Shown piece after piece: positions 19,610-27,246 of a stretch of DNA of 60,426 nucleotides. The translations under genes were made by a program, and so were the position numbers. The stretch is from Caldimicrobium sp. (GTDB lineage Bacteria; Desulfobacterota; Thermodesulfobacteria; Thermodesulfobacteriales; Thermodesulfobacteriaceae): positions 1-60,426 of the forward strand of contig JANXCE010000011.1 of NCBI GenBank assembly GCA_025059715.1, written 5' to 3'. Within the stretch, counting starts at the first letter, position 1, and each line of letters opens with the position of its first letter. The notes beneath the pieces were generated by a model that made no database searches, had not been told where the DNA came from, and worked only from the letters and a program-made list of their open reading frames with translations.

Positions 19610-20010
19610 ATGGTCCCATCAAAGACTTAAAAAAAAGGTGCAAAGACCTAAAGCAATCAAGGATGCATCCCAAAGATAAGAATTTGCCTTTAGACTAAAG
19701 GTCATCGAATTTCACAACTTCTTTGGCACAAAGGCCCACAGATAACTAAAGAGTGGATGCTAATAGAGGTAGCCTCAGGAGTTAATAGAACTTATCCTGA
19801 ATTACAGGAGAGAAGATTCTCGCAAGGGAAGTTTAAGCCCTTTAGAAGATATGTAGGAAGAGGGGTATAACTTTAGTGTCCCTATTTACAATTGGAGGGA
19901 TTACAAAGTATTTGAAAGAAAGGGAGGGAGTTTGAGGAGATGTAGCAAAGAAGCTTTAGTTATTATGGAAAGACGGAGGTTTATGGAGAGGGAGAAGAAG
20001 AGGAGAAAGG
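19610..20010 (+). pseudogene. Decayed DDE transposase, N-terminal half
   Basis: The bases following 19,640 encode, with interruptions, the same N-terminal peptide seen at the window start (LKAIKDASQR..EFAFRLKVIEFHNFFGT). Further blocks follow that are shared at nucleotide level with 34,475-34,890, including the GGITKYLKE-like helix-turn-helix region. Several in-frame stops and small indels show decay. The DDE catalytic half is not recognisable here. It sits directly downstream of the first Rpn gene, whereas the related remnant at the second island lies upstream of its Rpn gene. Confidence 0.65.
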
Positions 20011-20503
20011 ATGAGGTTAGGATATTTAGATTGTCCGTTTTATTAAATCATCCTCAGGATTTTTCTTTGTCTTGTGGGGTTTACCAAGGGTTCCCTTAAT
20101 ATTCTTATTTTGGGAGGGAGATGAAGACTTAGTTTTTTTGTGGAGAGAGATTCCTGGAAAAATTAAAAGAGAGGGCTATATGATAAGGTTTCCTCCAGGT
20201 TTATTAGATGTATAGAAGTCCCTATGGGCTTGGATAGGCACGGCTGTTACCTTTTTAGCCCTTGGCTCAGCCATAGAATAATTAGACCTCTCAATGAGGG
20301 CTATTTTATTAAGGTTCAAGATAGGCTTTCCACGGGTTTATCCTCCTACTCAAATTGGCTACATCACCTAAGGAAATTACTTATACTACTTGGTATACTC
20401 ACTCCCATCCGGGATAATCTAATTTTTAGAATACTTTGAGAAAAATTGAAAAAAGTAAGTATAGAACTTCAGAAGGCGCACATGTAATTTTTTCTTTAAA
20501 CCT
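20011..20503. other. Degenerate tail of the accessory island, no assigned gene
   Basis: Roughly 500 bases between the transposase remnant and rlmH. A plus-strand frame is open from about 20,090 to 20,222 (it includes FWEGDEDLVFLW and PGKIKREGYMIRF), then meets a stop. A 71-codon frame follows at 20,224-20,439. I recognise no family in either and see no ribosome-binding sites. Both are most likely remains of a former gene. Confidence 0.4.
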
Positions 20504-20965
20504 TTAATTTCGATGATAGGGATGTCCCTTTAGTAAACTAATGGCTCTAAAGAGAGCCTCAGCTAAGATTAAAAGAGCTATTTCATGATTCAAGGTAAGG
20601 TCAGAAAGTTTTAGAGTCAGTGTGGCTTTCTTTTTAAGAGAAGTAGAAATACCTTCAGGCCCACCTATAAGAAATACTATGGTTTTTCTCTGCAGGAGAA
20701 GCTCTTTAAGGAGAAGGCTAAAGCCCTGGGTATCGAGGCTTTGCCCTTGCTCGTCAAGAATAACCAAAAAAGCCTCTTGAGGTATGAATTTAGAGAGAAG
20801 ATTTTCTTCAGCCAAAAGTCTACTCTCTTTGTTTGGGAATGAACCCTTCAGCCTTGGAAATTCGCCTTTGATTTTGACCCACCTTGAGAGTAGCTTGAGG
20901 AAGTATTCTACTCCTGTTTTAACAAAGGAATACTTAATAGGACCTGGGGCTAAGAGTAAGATCAT
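20504..20965 (-). CDS. rlmH: 23S rRNA (pseudouridine-1915-N3)-methyltransferase RlmH
   Basis: This SPOUT-fold methyltransferase modifies helix 69 of 23S rRNA in the assembled ribosome. Expected blocks are LDEQGQSLDTQGFSLLL, the SAM-binding knot FLIGGPEGIS, the LTLKLSDLTLNHEIALLIL segment and the terminal AISLLKGHPYHRN, nearly identical to the family's GHPYHK ending. Starting at the ATG at 20965 gives 153 residues, the normal length. That ATG overlaps the proC stop (ATGA), which suggests coupling. A longer TTG start at 21007 would add 14 residues lying inside proC and is less likely. Confidence 0.93.
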   Translation of the reverse strand: MILLLAPGPIKYSFVKTGVEYFLKLLSRWVKIKGEFPRLKGSFPNKESRLLAEENLLSKFIPQEAFLVILDEQGQSLDTQGFSLLLKELLLQRKTIVFLIGGPEGISTSLKKKATLTLKLSDLTLNHEIALLILAEALFRAISLLKGHPYHRN

Positions 20966-21786
20966 TCTTGGTAGAAATCTTCTCTTATCTGTTGGCTCCT
21001 CTTCCAAGCCTCTTTAATAGCCTCTATTACTATGCCTGTAAACCCCTTTCTGTAAAGAATCTCCAAAGCAGATATGGTTGTTCCACCTGGAGAGGTGACC
21101 ATTGATTTTATTTCATAGGGATTTTTTTGGGTGAGCTTGGCAAGTTTTATGGTGCCTTCAAGAGTGGAAAAAACTAGTTTTTCAGCAATTACTCTTGGAA
21201 GGCCGCATCTTAGGCCCGCATCAATGAGAGCCTCTATAAAAAGTGCCACATAAGCTGGCCCGCTTCCGGAAAGTGCGGTTACTGCATCTAAGAGGTCCTC
21301 CTCCACTCTGATTATCTCTCCAACCACGCTGAAAATTTTTTCCGTCAGTTTTATATCTTCTTCGGAGGCATAGGAACCACCTGCAAGAGCACTAATGCTA
21401 CTATGGACAAGAGCACAAGTGTTGAGCATTACTCTAACTATGGGAGTCCCCTCTGGAAGTCTTTTTTCGTAAAACTTAAGTGGAAGCCCTGCAGCTATGG
21501 TTATGATGAGGTGTCTCTGAGGATTAATATGGTCCTTTATTTCTCTTAGAACGGAGGCCATTACCTGAGGTTTAACTGCGAGGATGACAATTTCATTTCT
21601 CTCGGTGATCTGGGAATTAAGATTTGTAGTGATTACACCGTAATATTCTTCTAAATATTGTCTTCTTTCCGCTAAGGGTTCTGAAACTAAAATATTTTGC
21701 GGTGTAAACATTTCTTTATCTAAGAAGCCCTTTATCAAGGCTTCTGCCATTTGCCCTCCACCTATAATCCCAATTCTGTTGAGCAT
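20962..21786 (-). CDS. proC: Pyrroline-5-carboxylate reductase
   Basis: The last enzyme of proline synthesis, 274 residues. It has the N-terminal NAD(P) motif IGIIGGGQMAEALIKGF (residues 5-21) and VILAVKPQ near 70. The dimerisation-domain signature DAVTALSGSGPAYVALFIEALIDAG and MVTSPGGTTISALE near 230-243 are also present. AAGGAGGT precedes the ATG. The stop overlaps rlmH. The gene faces away from the tRNA-Ala/tRNA-Asp pair across about 80 AT-rich bases that must hold promoters in both directions. Confidence 0.96.
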   Translation of the reverse strand: MLNRIGIIGGGQMAEALIKGFLDKEMFTPQNILVSEPLAERRQYLEEYYGVITTNLNSQITERNEIVILAVKPQVMASVLREIKDHINPQRHLIITIAAGLPLKFYEKRLPEGTPIVRVMLNTCALVHSSISALAGGSYASEEDIKLTEKIFSVVGEIIRVEEDLLDAVTALSGSGPAYVALFIEALIDAGLRCGLPRVIAEKLVFSTLEGTIKLAKLTQKNPYEIKSMVTSPGGTTISALEILYRKGFTGIVIEAIKEAWKRSQQIREDFYQE

Positions 21787-21827
21787 GGGACCTCCTTGTT
21801 GGTAGATTTAGAGGTATTATAATTCTA

Positions 21828-21855
21828 TTGACAAAATTTAAAATAGAGGTATTTT
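21828..21855 (+). promoter_or_regulatory. Probable promoter of the tRNA-Ala/tRNA-Asp operon
   Basis: TTGACA at 21828-21833 matches the -35 consensus. A TATTTT at 21850-21855 lies 16 bases downstream, and transcription would start a few bases before the tRNA at 21870. An alternative TAAAAT at 21855-21860 has a spacing that is too long. Confidence 0.5.
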
Positions 21856-21869
21856 AAAATTATGTGAAA

Positions 21870-21941
21870 GGGGCCGTAGCTCAGAGGGAGAGCGCGTGAA
21901 TGGCATTCACGAGGTCGAGGGTTCAAGTCCCTCCGGCTCCA
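21870..21941 (+). tRNA. tRNA-Ala (anticodon GGC)
   Basis: A complete cloverleaf. The acceptor GGGGCCG pairs with CGGCTCC, including the G3-U70 wobble pair that marks alanine tRNAs. The anticodon stem CGTGA/TCACG encloses ATGGCAT, so the anticodon is GGC. The T arm carries GTTCAAGTC. The discriminator is A and CCA is not encoded. Confidence 0.96.
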
Positions 21942-21951
21942 TTAAAGCAGA

Positions 21952-22026
21952 GGGGCTGTAGCTCAGCACGGTCAGAGCGCCTGCCTGTCACGCAGGAGGC
22001 CGCGGGTTCAAGTCCCGTCAGCCCCG
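21952..22026 (+). tRNA. tRNA-Asp (anticodon GTC)
   Basis: Acceptor GGGGCTG pairs with CAGCCCC. The anticodon stem CCTGC/GCAGG encloses CTGTCAC, giving anticodon GTC. The discriminator is G, as usual for aspartate. It follows tRNA-Ala by 10 bases and is presumably on the same transcript. The next protein gene begins 16 bases later. Confidence 0.96.
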
Positions 22027-22042
22027 CTTATTTCTTTTACCA

Positions 22043-22816
22043 ATGCAAGATCTATCTTTTCTTTTAAAGGGAATCCTTGCTTATCTTTTTTACCCCTCAA
22101 CTCTCATTTTTCTCTTTTTACTCTTGGTCACTATTTATGTAGTTCTTGGCAAAAGAAGGGGACGAAGAAGATTTCTCCTTTTTGTAGCGGTTTTTCTATA
22201 TTACATATCCACCACCCCCTTTCTACCCTATTTAATGCTGAAAAACCTTGAAAGGAATTATAAAGTTCCTTCCCCTGAGGAGGTAGCCCAAGTAAATACT
22301 TTGGTTGTGCTTGCAGGAAGAATTTATGGAGATCCGAAATTAACTCTGGAGGAACGCTTTAGTCGAGAAACCCTTATACGTTTTTTAGTGGGAGTGGAGC
22401 TTAAAAGACAGTTTCCCAAAAAGAGGCTCATTGTGGTGGGTGGAACTTTTGAAGGAAAAGGGGCAACTTATCTTAAGGAGTTAGCGGAGAGATTTAAAAT
22501 AGAGGTTGAGCCTCTTGATGTTCCCCTTGATACTATTAGGAGTGCCAAGGAATTAAAAAAGATCCTTCCTTCGGGGGAGCCCTTTTATCTACTTACCTCA
22601 GCTTACCATTTGCCTCGAGCTATGTTTCTTTTTCAAAAAGAGGGACTTAACCCTATAGCCTATCCAACTAATTTCAATCATCTTCTCTGTAAACCTAAAA
22701 AATTCTTTCTCTATATCTTTCCTCAAGATCTCTATTTAGGCTTTTCGAATTTGGCCTTCAAAGAATACTTAGCGCTCACTTATTATAAAATTAAATACTC
22801 TCTTAAGAGGAATTAA
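22043..22816 (+). CDS. ElyC/SanA/YdcF (DUF218) family membrane protein
   Basis: This 257-residue protein has two N-terminal membrane segments (about 15-36 and 43-60) and a DUF218 domain. Visible family blocks are NTLVVLAGRIYGD (about 85-97), SRETLIRFLVGVEL, KRLIVVGGTF, then ETT-like DTIRSAKEL and LLTSAYHLPRAMFLF. E. coli ElyC and SanA are linked to envelope and undecaprenyl-carrier homeostasis; the exact activity of the family is unsettled. Only 16 bases separate it from tRNA-Asp and no Shine-Dalgarno sequence is visible. gmhA starts 3 bases after its stop, consistent with an envelope operon. Confidence 0.85.
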   Translation: MQDLSFLLKGILAYLFYPSTLIFLFLLLVTIYVVLGKRRGRRRFLLFVAVFLYYISTTPFLPYLMLKNLERNYKVPSPEEVAQVNTLVVLAGRIYGDPKLTLEERFSRETLIRFLVGVELKRQFPKKRLIVVGGTFEGKGATYLKELAERFKIEVEPLDVPLDTIRSAKELKKILPSGEPFYLLTSAYHLPRAMFLFQKEGLNPIAYPTNFNHLLCKPKKFFLYIFPQDLYLGFSNLAFKEYLALTYYKIKYSLKRN

Positions 22817-22818
22817 GT

Positions 22819-23394
22819 ATGTCTTTTAGAGATCTCTTAGAGAGGATTAAAAGGGATCACCTGGAGGTTATAGAGAGTTTTTTGCAGAGGGAGGAGGAAA
22901 AGATTATAAAGGCGGTTGCCTTAACCAAAGAGGTAATTCTCAATGGAGGTAAAATTCTTATTTTTGGAAATGGTGGTTCAGCGGCAGACGCTCAACATCT
23001 TGCAGGAGAGCTTGTTAATCGTTTTAAAAGGGAGAGAAAGCCTCTTCCAGCTATTGCCTTAACAACAGATACCTCAGTGTTGACCGCTATTTCTAACGAT
23101 TACGATTTCTCTCAGGTTTTTGTAAAACAAATACAGGCCTTAGGTAAAAAAGGGGATATAGCCTTAGCCATCAGTACCAGTGGGAAATCGCCTAATGTAA
23201 TTGAGGCCTTAAAGACTGCTAAAGAATTAGGTTTATATACCATTGGTTTGAGTGGAGGATTAGGAGGTTCTATGCCTCCTCTTTGTGATATCCTTATTTT
23301 AGTGCCCTCTTACGATACTCCTCGCATCCAAGAGGGACACCTTCTCTTTTTACATATTTTTTCTGAACTTTTAGAGATTTCCCTTTTTGGCTAA
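22819..23394 (+). CDS. gmhA: Phosphoheptose (sedoheptulose-7-phosphate) isomerase
   Basis: A 191-residue SIS-domain protein that makes D-glycero-D-manno-heptose-7-phosphate for the lipopolysaccharide inner core. FGNGGSAADAQHLAGELVNRF (about 49-69) and ISTSGKSPNVIEAL (about 118-131) are the substrate-binding loops. The late IQEGHLLFLHIFSELLE helix is also typical, with the expected catalytic His. The length agrees with GmhA. It implies heptose-containing lipopolysaccharide and hence a Gram-negative envelope. It is tightly linked to the ElyC-like gene and tsaD. Confidence 0.93.
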   Translation: MSFRDLLERIKRDHLEVIESFLQREEEKIIKAVALTKEVILNGGKILIFGNGGSAADAQHLAGELVNRFKRERKPLPAIALTTDTSVLTAISNDYDFSQVFVKQIQALGKKGDIALAISTSGKSPNVIEALKTAKELGLYTIGLSGGLGGSMPPLCDILILVPSYDTPRIQEGHLLFLHIFSELLEISLFG

Positions 23395-23395
23395 A

Positions 23396-24394
23396 ATGCT
23401 CCTTGCAATTGAGACCTCCTGTGATGAAACAGGGGTTGCTCTATTTGATTTAGAGGGTAAACTTTTAAGGGATTATCTTTATTCTCAGGTGGCTCTTCAT
23501 TCACCCTTTGGTGGGATTGTGCCTGAAATTGCAAGTAGAAAACAGTTAGAGGTGCTTCATCCATTAGTAAAAAAGGCCCTGAAGGATTTAGGGATAACTC
23601 CCTGGGATTTAAGGGTTATAGCAGTCACAGCAGGCCCTGGGCTTTTAGGTTCCCTATTAGTAGGAGTAACCTATGCCAAAACCTTAGCCTTTGCACTAAA
23701 CATCCCCTTGATCAGCATAGACCATCTTCAAGCCCATATTTTTTCCGTGCTCTTTGAAAGAGCGGTTCCTTTTCCCTTCTTAGGGTTGGTGGTCTCTGGA
23801 GGACATACCGCTCTTTTTTTAGTGGGAGATTTTGATTCGGTAGAGCTTATTGGGCACACCCGAGACGATGCAGCTGGTGAGGCCTTCGATAAGGTGGCTA
23901 AGCTTCTTGGTTTGCCGTATCCAGGAGGACCTCAAATTAGTAAACTGGCAGAAAGAGGGGATCCTCATAGATATGAACTCCCACGCCCCATGCTTGAAGA
24001 GGATAACTTTGACTTTAGTTTTTCAGGCTTAAAAACCGCAATTTTTCAGCTTTTAAAAAGAGAGAAGGAAATCTCCATAGAGGATCTTTGTGCCAGTTTT
24101 CAACATGCTATTAGTGAAGTGCTGGTCGAGAAAACTTTAAGGGCAAGTAGATCTTTAAAGGTGTCTAGAATCGTGGTATCAGGAGGTGTGTCCGCAAATC
24201 TTTATTTAAGAAAGTTATTTTGCGAAAGGGCTTACAAGGAGGAGGTCTTTTTTCCTTCACTATCTCTTTGCACAGATAATGCGATAATGGTAGGTTATCT
24301 TGGTTGGATAAAGTGGAAAAGGGGTGAAATAGCGGATCTATCACTTGAGGCCTATGCCAGAGCCCCATATAAAAAGGGGCTCTTCAGAAAATGA
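23396..24394 (+). CDS. tsaD: tRNA N6-adenosine threonylcarbamoyltransferase
   Basis: TsaD transfers the threonylcarbamoyl group to A37 of ANN-decoding tRNAs. The protein begins LLAIETSCDETGVAL, carries the metal-binding His pair in IDHLQAHIFS, and shows LVVSGGHTALFL, GEAFDKVAKLLGLPYPGGP, FSFSGLKTAI and VSGGVSANLYLR. I take the ATG at 23396 as start because the family begins at this point; a TTG three codons earlier is an alternative. It follows gmhA by 1 base. Its last codons contain an 8-base-pair inverted repeat without a T tract. Confidence 0.95.
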   Translation: MLLAIETSCDETGVALFDLEGKLLRDYLYSQVALHSPFGGIVPEIASRKQLEVLHPLVKKALKDLGITPWDLRVIAVTAGPGLLGSLLVGVTYAKTLAFALNIPLISIDHLQAHIFSVLFERAVPFPFLGLVVSGGHTALFLVGDFDSVELIGHTRDDAAGEAFDKVAKLLGLPYPGGPQISKLAERGDPHRYELPRPMLEEDNFDFSFSGLKTAIFQLLKREKEISIEDLCASFQHAISEVLVEKTLRASRSLKVSRIVVSGGVSANLYLRKLFCERAYKEEVFFPSLSLCTDNAIMVGYLGWIKWKRGEIADLSLEAYARAPYKKGLFRK

Positions 24395-24396
24395 AA

Positions 24397-25776
24397 TTAT
24401 TCCTCCTTGAAATTCAGGCCTAATTCCTTTAGTTTTTTTTGAAGATGGGTTCTATCTAATCCTATTTCTTTTGCGGTTTTAGAGATATTTCCCTTATTTT
24501 CTTGAAGCTTTCTTCTTAAGTATTCCCTCTCAAAGAGATGCCGGGCTCTTTTAAATTCACTTTCTTTAAACCAAGGTTCTTCCTCAGAAAATGTTCGGGG
24601 CTCTTGAGACGATAAATTTTTTATAAAGTCAGAAGGAAGGTCCTCTATAGTTATTTCTTCTTTATTTACCAGGATTATCAATCTCTCAATAAAATTTTTA
24701 AGCTCTCTTACATTTCCTGGCCAGTGATATTCTTTAAGTTTTTCATAAACCTGGGGATGAAGTCTTTTTTTACCTAATCCAGTCTTTAGAGAAAATTCCT
24801 CTAAGAAGGTTTCAACCAAGAGGGGAATATCTTCCTTTCTTTCTCTCAAGGGAGGGATATAAATAGGGAAGACATTGAGTCTGTAAAAAAGATCCTCTCT
24901 AAAACGCCCCTTAGCTATTTCTTCTTTTAGATTCTTATTGGTGGCAGCAAGAATTCTCACGTCTACTTCAATAGGTTTATTTCCTCCCAGTCGTTCAATT
25001 TTCTTCTCTTGAAGAACCCTTAATACCTTGGCTTGAGCGGAGAGATTCATATCTCCTATTTCGTCTAAAAAAATAGTTCCTCCTTGGGCTTGCTCAAATT
25101 TGCCCTTTTTAGCCTGACGAGCATCAGTAAAAGCCCCTTTTTCGTAACCAAAGAGTTCCGCTTCAATAAGGGTCTCAGGTATAGCTGCACAATTGACTTC
25201 AATAAAGGGATTTTCTCTACGCTTAGATTTAAGGTGAATTAGTTTAGCAACTACCTCCTTTCCCACCCCTGATTCACCTATAATCAATACAGTAGTATCC
25301 ATAGGAGCAACCTTTTCGATAAGCTGTCTTATCTCCTCAATAACCTTAGATCTTCCTGTTAACTCAACTTTACCATATAGTTCGTATTTAAGTCTTTTAT
25401 TTTCCTCTTCGAGGGCCCTAATTTTTAGCGCATTCTCCAGAGTGAGTATAATTCTCTCGTAAGAGAGAGGTTTTTCAAGAAAATCAAAGGCCCCCCTTTT
25501 CAGAGCCTTGACAGCTGAGTCTATGGTGCCGTGACCAGAGATAATAATTATCGGGATTTGTGGATGAAATTCCTTAATTTTAGCAAGCACCTCCAGACCG
25601 TCCATATCTTGCAGCCAGAGATCTAAGAAAATGGCTTGGGGTGCACTATGAGCTAATTGGGATAGGGCTGCCTTTGCAGAATAGAAGGTCTTTACCTGAT
25701 AACCTTCATCTTCAAGAATACCTGATAAAGAATCCAAAATCCCTTGTTCATCATCAATAACCCAAACCTCAGTCAT
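24397..25776 (-). CDS. NtrC/NtrX-type sigma-54-dependent response regulator
   Basis: A 459-residue regulator with a receiver domain (phosphorylatable Asp52 in FLDLWL) and an AAA+ domain with Walker A GESGVGKE (167-174), FLDEIGD and NVRELKN. A Fis-type helix-turn-helix lies at the end (NISKTAKEIGLDRTHLQKKL). The last 60 residues resemble NtrX more than NtrC. The sigma-54 contact loop reads GAFTDA (214-219), with Asp218 where the consensus has Gly. No histidine kinase is adjacent, so it is an orphan here. Target promoters are unknown. It converges on tsaD with 2 bases between stop codons. Confidence 0.92.
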   Translation of the reverse strand: MTEVWVIDDEQGILDSLSGILEDEGYQVKTFYSAKAALSQLAHSAPQAIFLDLWLQDMDGLEVLAKIKEFHPQIPIIIISGHGTIDSAVKALKRGAFDFLEKPLSYERIILTLENALKIRALEEENKRLKYELYGKVELTGRSKVIEEIRQLIEKVAPMDTTVLIIGESGVGKEVVAKLIHLKSKRRENPFIEVNCAAIPETLIEAELFGYEKGAFTDARQAKKGKFEQAQGGTIFLDEIGDMNLSAQAKVLRVLQEKKIERLGGNKPIEVDVRILAATNKNLKEEIAKGRFREDLFYRLNVFPIYIPPLRERKEDIPLLVETFLEEFSLKTGLGKKRLHPQVYEKLKEYHWPGNVRELKNFIERLIILVNKEEITIEDLPSDFIKNLSSQEPRTFSEEEPWFKESEFKRARHLFEREYLRRKLQENKGNISKTAKEIGLDRTHLQKKLKELGLNFKEE

Positions 25777-25894
25777 GACAGTTAAAAGTTTATTATAAAT
25801 TTCAGTAATTTACAAGCAATTTTTAAGATAGTAATTTTTAAATTGAGATATAAAATAAAAAACTAAATAAAACTTCTATCAAGGGGACAGTATT

Positions 25895-27172
25895 TTGCAG
25901 GTGCAGTATATAAAGTGTGGAAGCGAAACTTTTAATTTTGAAATAAAACCCATTGGTAAAATTTGTAATTTATGTAAAAGGGAAACTCCTGTAGTAACAC
26001 TTACTACTCAAGCTTTAAAACTATGTAAAAGCTGTTTCTTAAGAATACAAGAAAGGCGAGTGTATGAGGGTGTAAAAAGGTATAAAATGTTTGATTTCAA
26101 AGATAGGGTTGGTATCTTCTTATCTGGAGGTAAAGATAGTAGCACTCTTGCCTTTCTTCTTAAAAGACTATATCCCACCCTGAATATTCAAGGAATTTAT
26201 TTGAACTTAGGAATTAGATATTATTCCGATCAGGCTCAGAAGACAGTAGAAAACCTCTGCGAGAAACTAAACATACCACTTTTTGTTTATAATTTACCAA
26301 AAGAGGAAGGTTTTTCCATAGATGAGTTTATCCTTACTGATTTTAAAAGTAAAATTTGTTCCGTATGTGGCACTATTAAGAGATATCTGTTTTCTAAATT
26401 AGCCAAGAACTTAGGGTTAACGGTAATTGCTACTGGTCACCATTTAGATGATTTATTATCTACCTATCTTACGCTTTTTTTCCAGGGTGATTTTGAGTCT
26501 ATTAAAAGGCTTGCACCAGTTAGTCCTCCTATCTTTCCTGGACAAGCTAAAAAGATAAAACCACTATTTTCCCTTCCGGAAAGAGAAATCCTCTATCTTG
26601 CCCTCTTGGAGGAACTTCCTCTGGAATCCTGTTCTTGTCCCCATGGAGAAATAACACCTTCCAAAAAAGTGAAAAAATGGTTAGAAGACTGGGCTTCTGA
26701 GAATAAAACTTTTAAAAATCAAGTGTATTCAGTCTTTCTGAACAAATTCATTCCACTCCTTTCCTCCAAGAAGGAAAGTGAAGCCTTTTTTTCATGTTTA
26801 AAGTGTGGGGAATACACAAGTTCTCCAAATCAGATTTGTGGACGATGTAGAAGGATTTCCCTTTTAGAGAGAATCCCGGATCGAAAACTGGAATTTACCA
26901 GAGAAGAATGGTTCTCCCTAAAAGATAAAACAAACTGGGTTATCTTTGATGTAAGAGAGAAAGAGGATTATCTTCAGGAGCACTTAGAGGGCGCAAAGTG
27001 GGTTTCTCCAAATTTAGTAGAAGATGAAAAGGCTCTCTTTAAAACCTTTAAACCCTATAAAGATAAAAATCTCCTCTTCTATTGTTATACTGGACGCTTG
27101 AGTTATCTCTTCGTGTTAAAGTTAAGGAAATTGTCCTTTAAAGCTTATAATCTTCTCAATTCTTCCTATTGA
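25895..27172 (+). CDS. TtuA/TtcA-family tRNA 2-thiolation enzyme fused to a rhodanese domain
   Basis: A 425-residue protein. An N-terminal zinc ribbon has Cys24/Cys27 and Cys44/Cys47. The PP-loop is SGGKDSS (77-83). Cys154, Cys157 and Cys246 or Cys248 fit the iron-sulfur ligands of TtuA, and GHHLDDLLSTYL is typical of the group. A second CxxC pair (301/304 and 315/318) follows. From about 343 a rhodanese-like domain begins (FDVREKEDYLQEHLEGA) with Cys397 in FYCYTGR. TtuA makes 2-thioribothymidine at position 54 of tRNAs in thermophiles; the rhodanese could hand over sulfur in cis. The TTG start is preceded by AAGGGG at 8 bases. Confidence 0.85.
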   Translation: MQVQYIKCGSETFNFEIKPIGKICNLCKRETPVVTLTTQALKLCKSCFLRIQERRVYEGVKRYKMFDFKDRVGIFLSGGKDSSTLAFLLKRLYPTLNIQGIYLNLGIRYYSDQAQKTVENLCEKLNIPLFVYNLPKEEGFSIDEFILTDFKSKICSVCGTIKRYLFSKLAKNLGLTVIATGHHLDDLLSTYLTLFFQGDFESIKRLAPVSPPIFPGQAKKIKPLFSLPEREILYLALLEELPLESCSCPHGEITPSKKVKKWLEDWASENKTFKNQVYSVFLNKFIPLLSSKKESEAFFSCLKCGEYTSSPNQICGRCRRISLLERIPDRKLEFTREEWFSLKDKTNWVIFDVREKEDYLQEHLEGAKWVSPNLVEDEKALFKTFKPYKDKNLLFYCYTGRLSYLFVLKLRKLSFKAYNLLNSSY

Positions 27173-27246
27173 CTTAACAAAAATCATGGGGTAAACAAGC
27201 ACATATATGCCAATTTTTAATTTTAAATATCTTAGGAGTTAAAACA

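Noticed and set aside
20224-20439. 71-codon plus-strand frame before rlmH
   Set aside because: No ribosome-binding site and no family; it follows a run of broken frames.
24359-24383. Inverted repeat AGAGCCCC/GGGGCTCT considered as a terminator between tsaD and the regulator
   Set aside because: It lies inside the tsaD coding end and no T tract follows on either strand.
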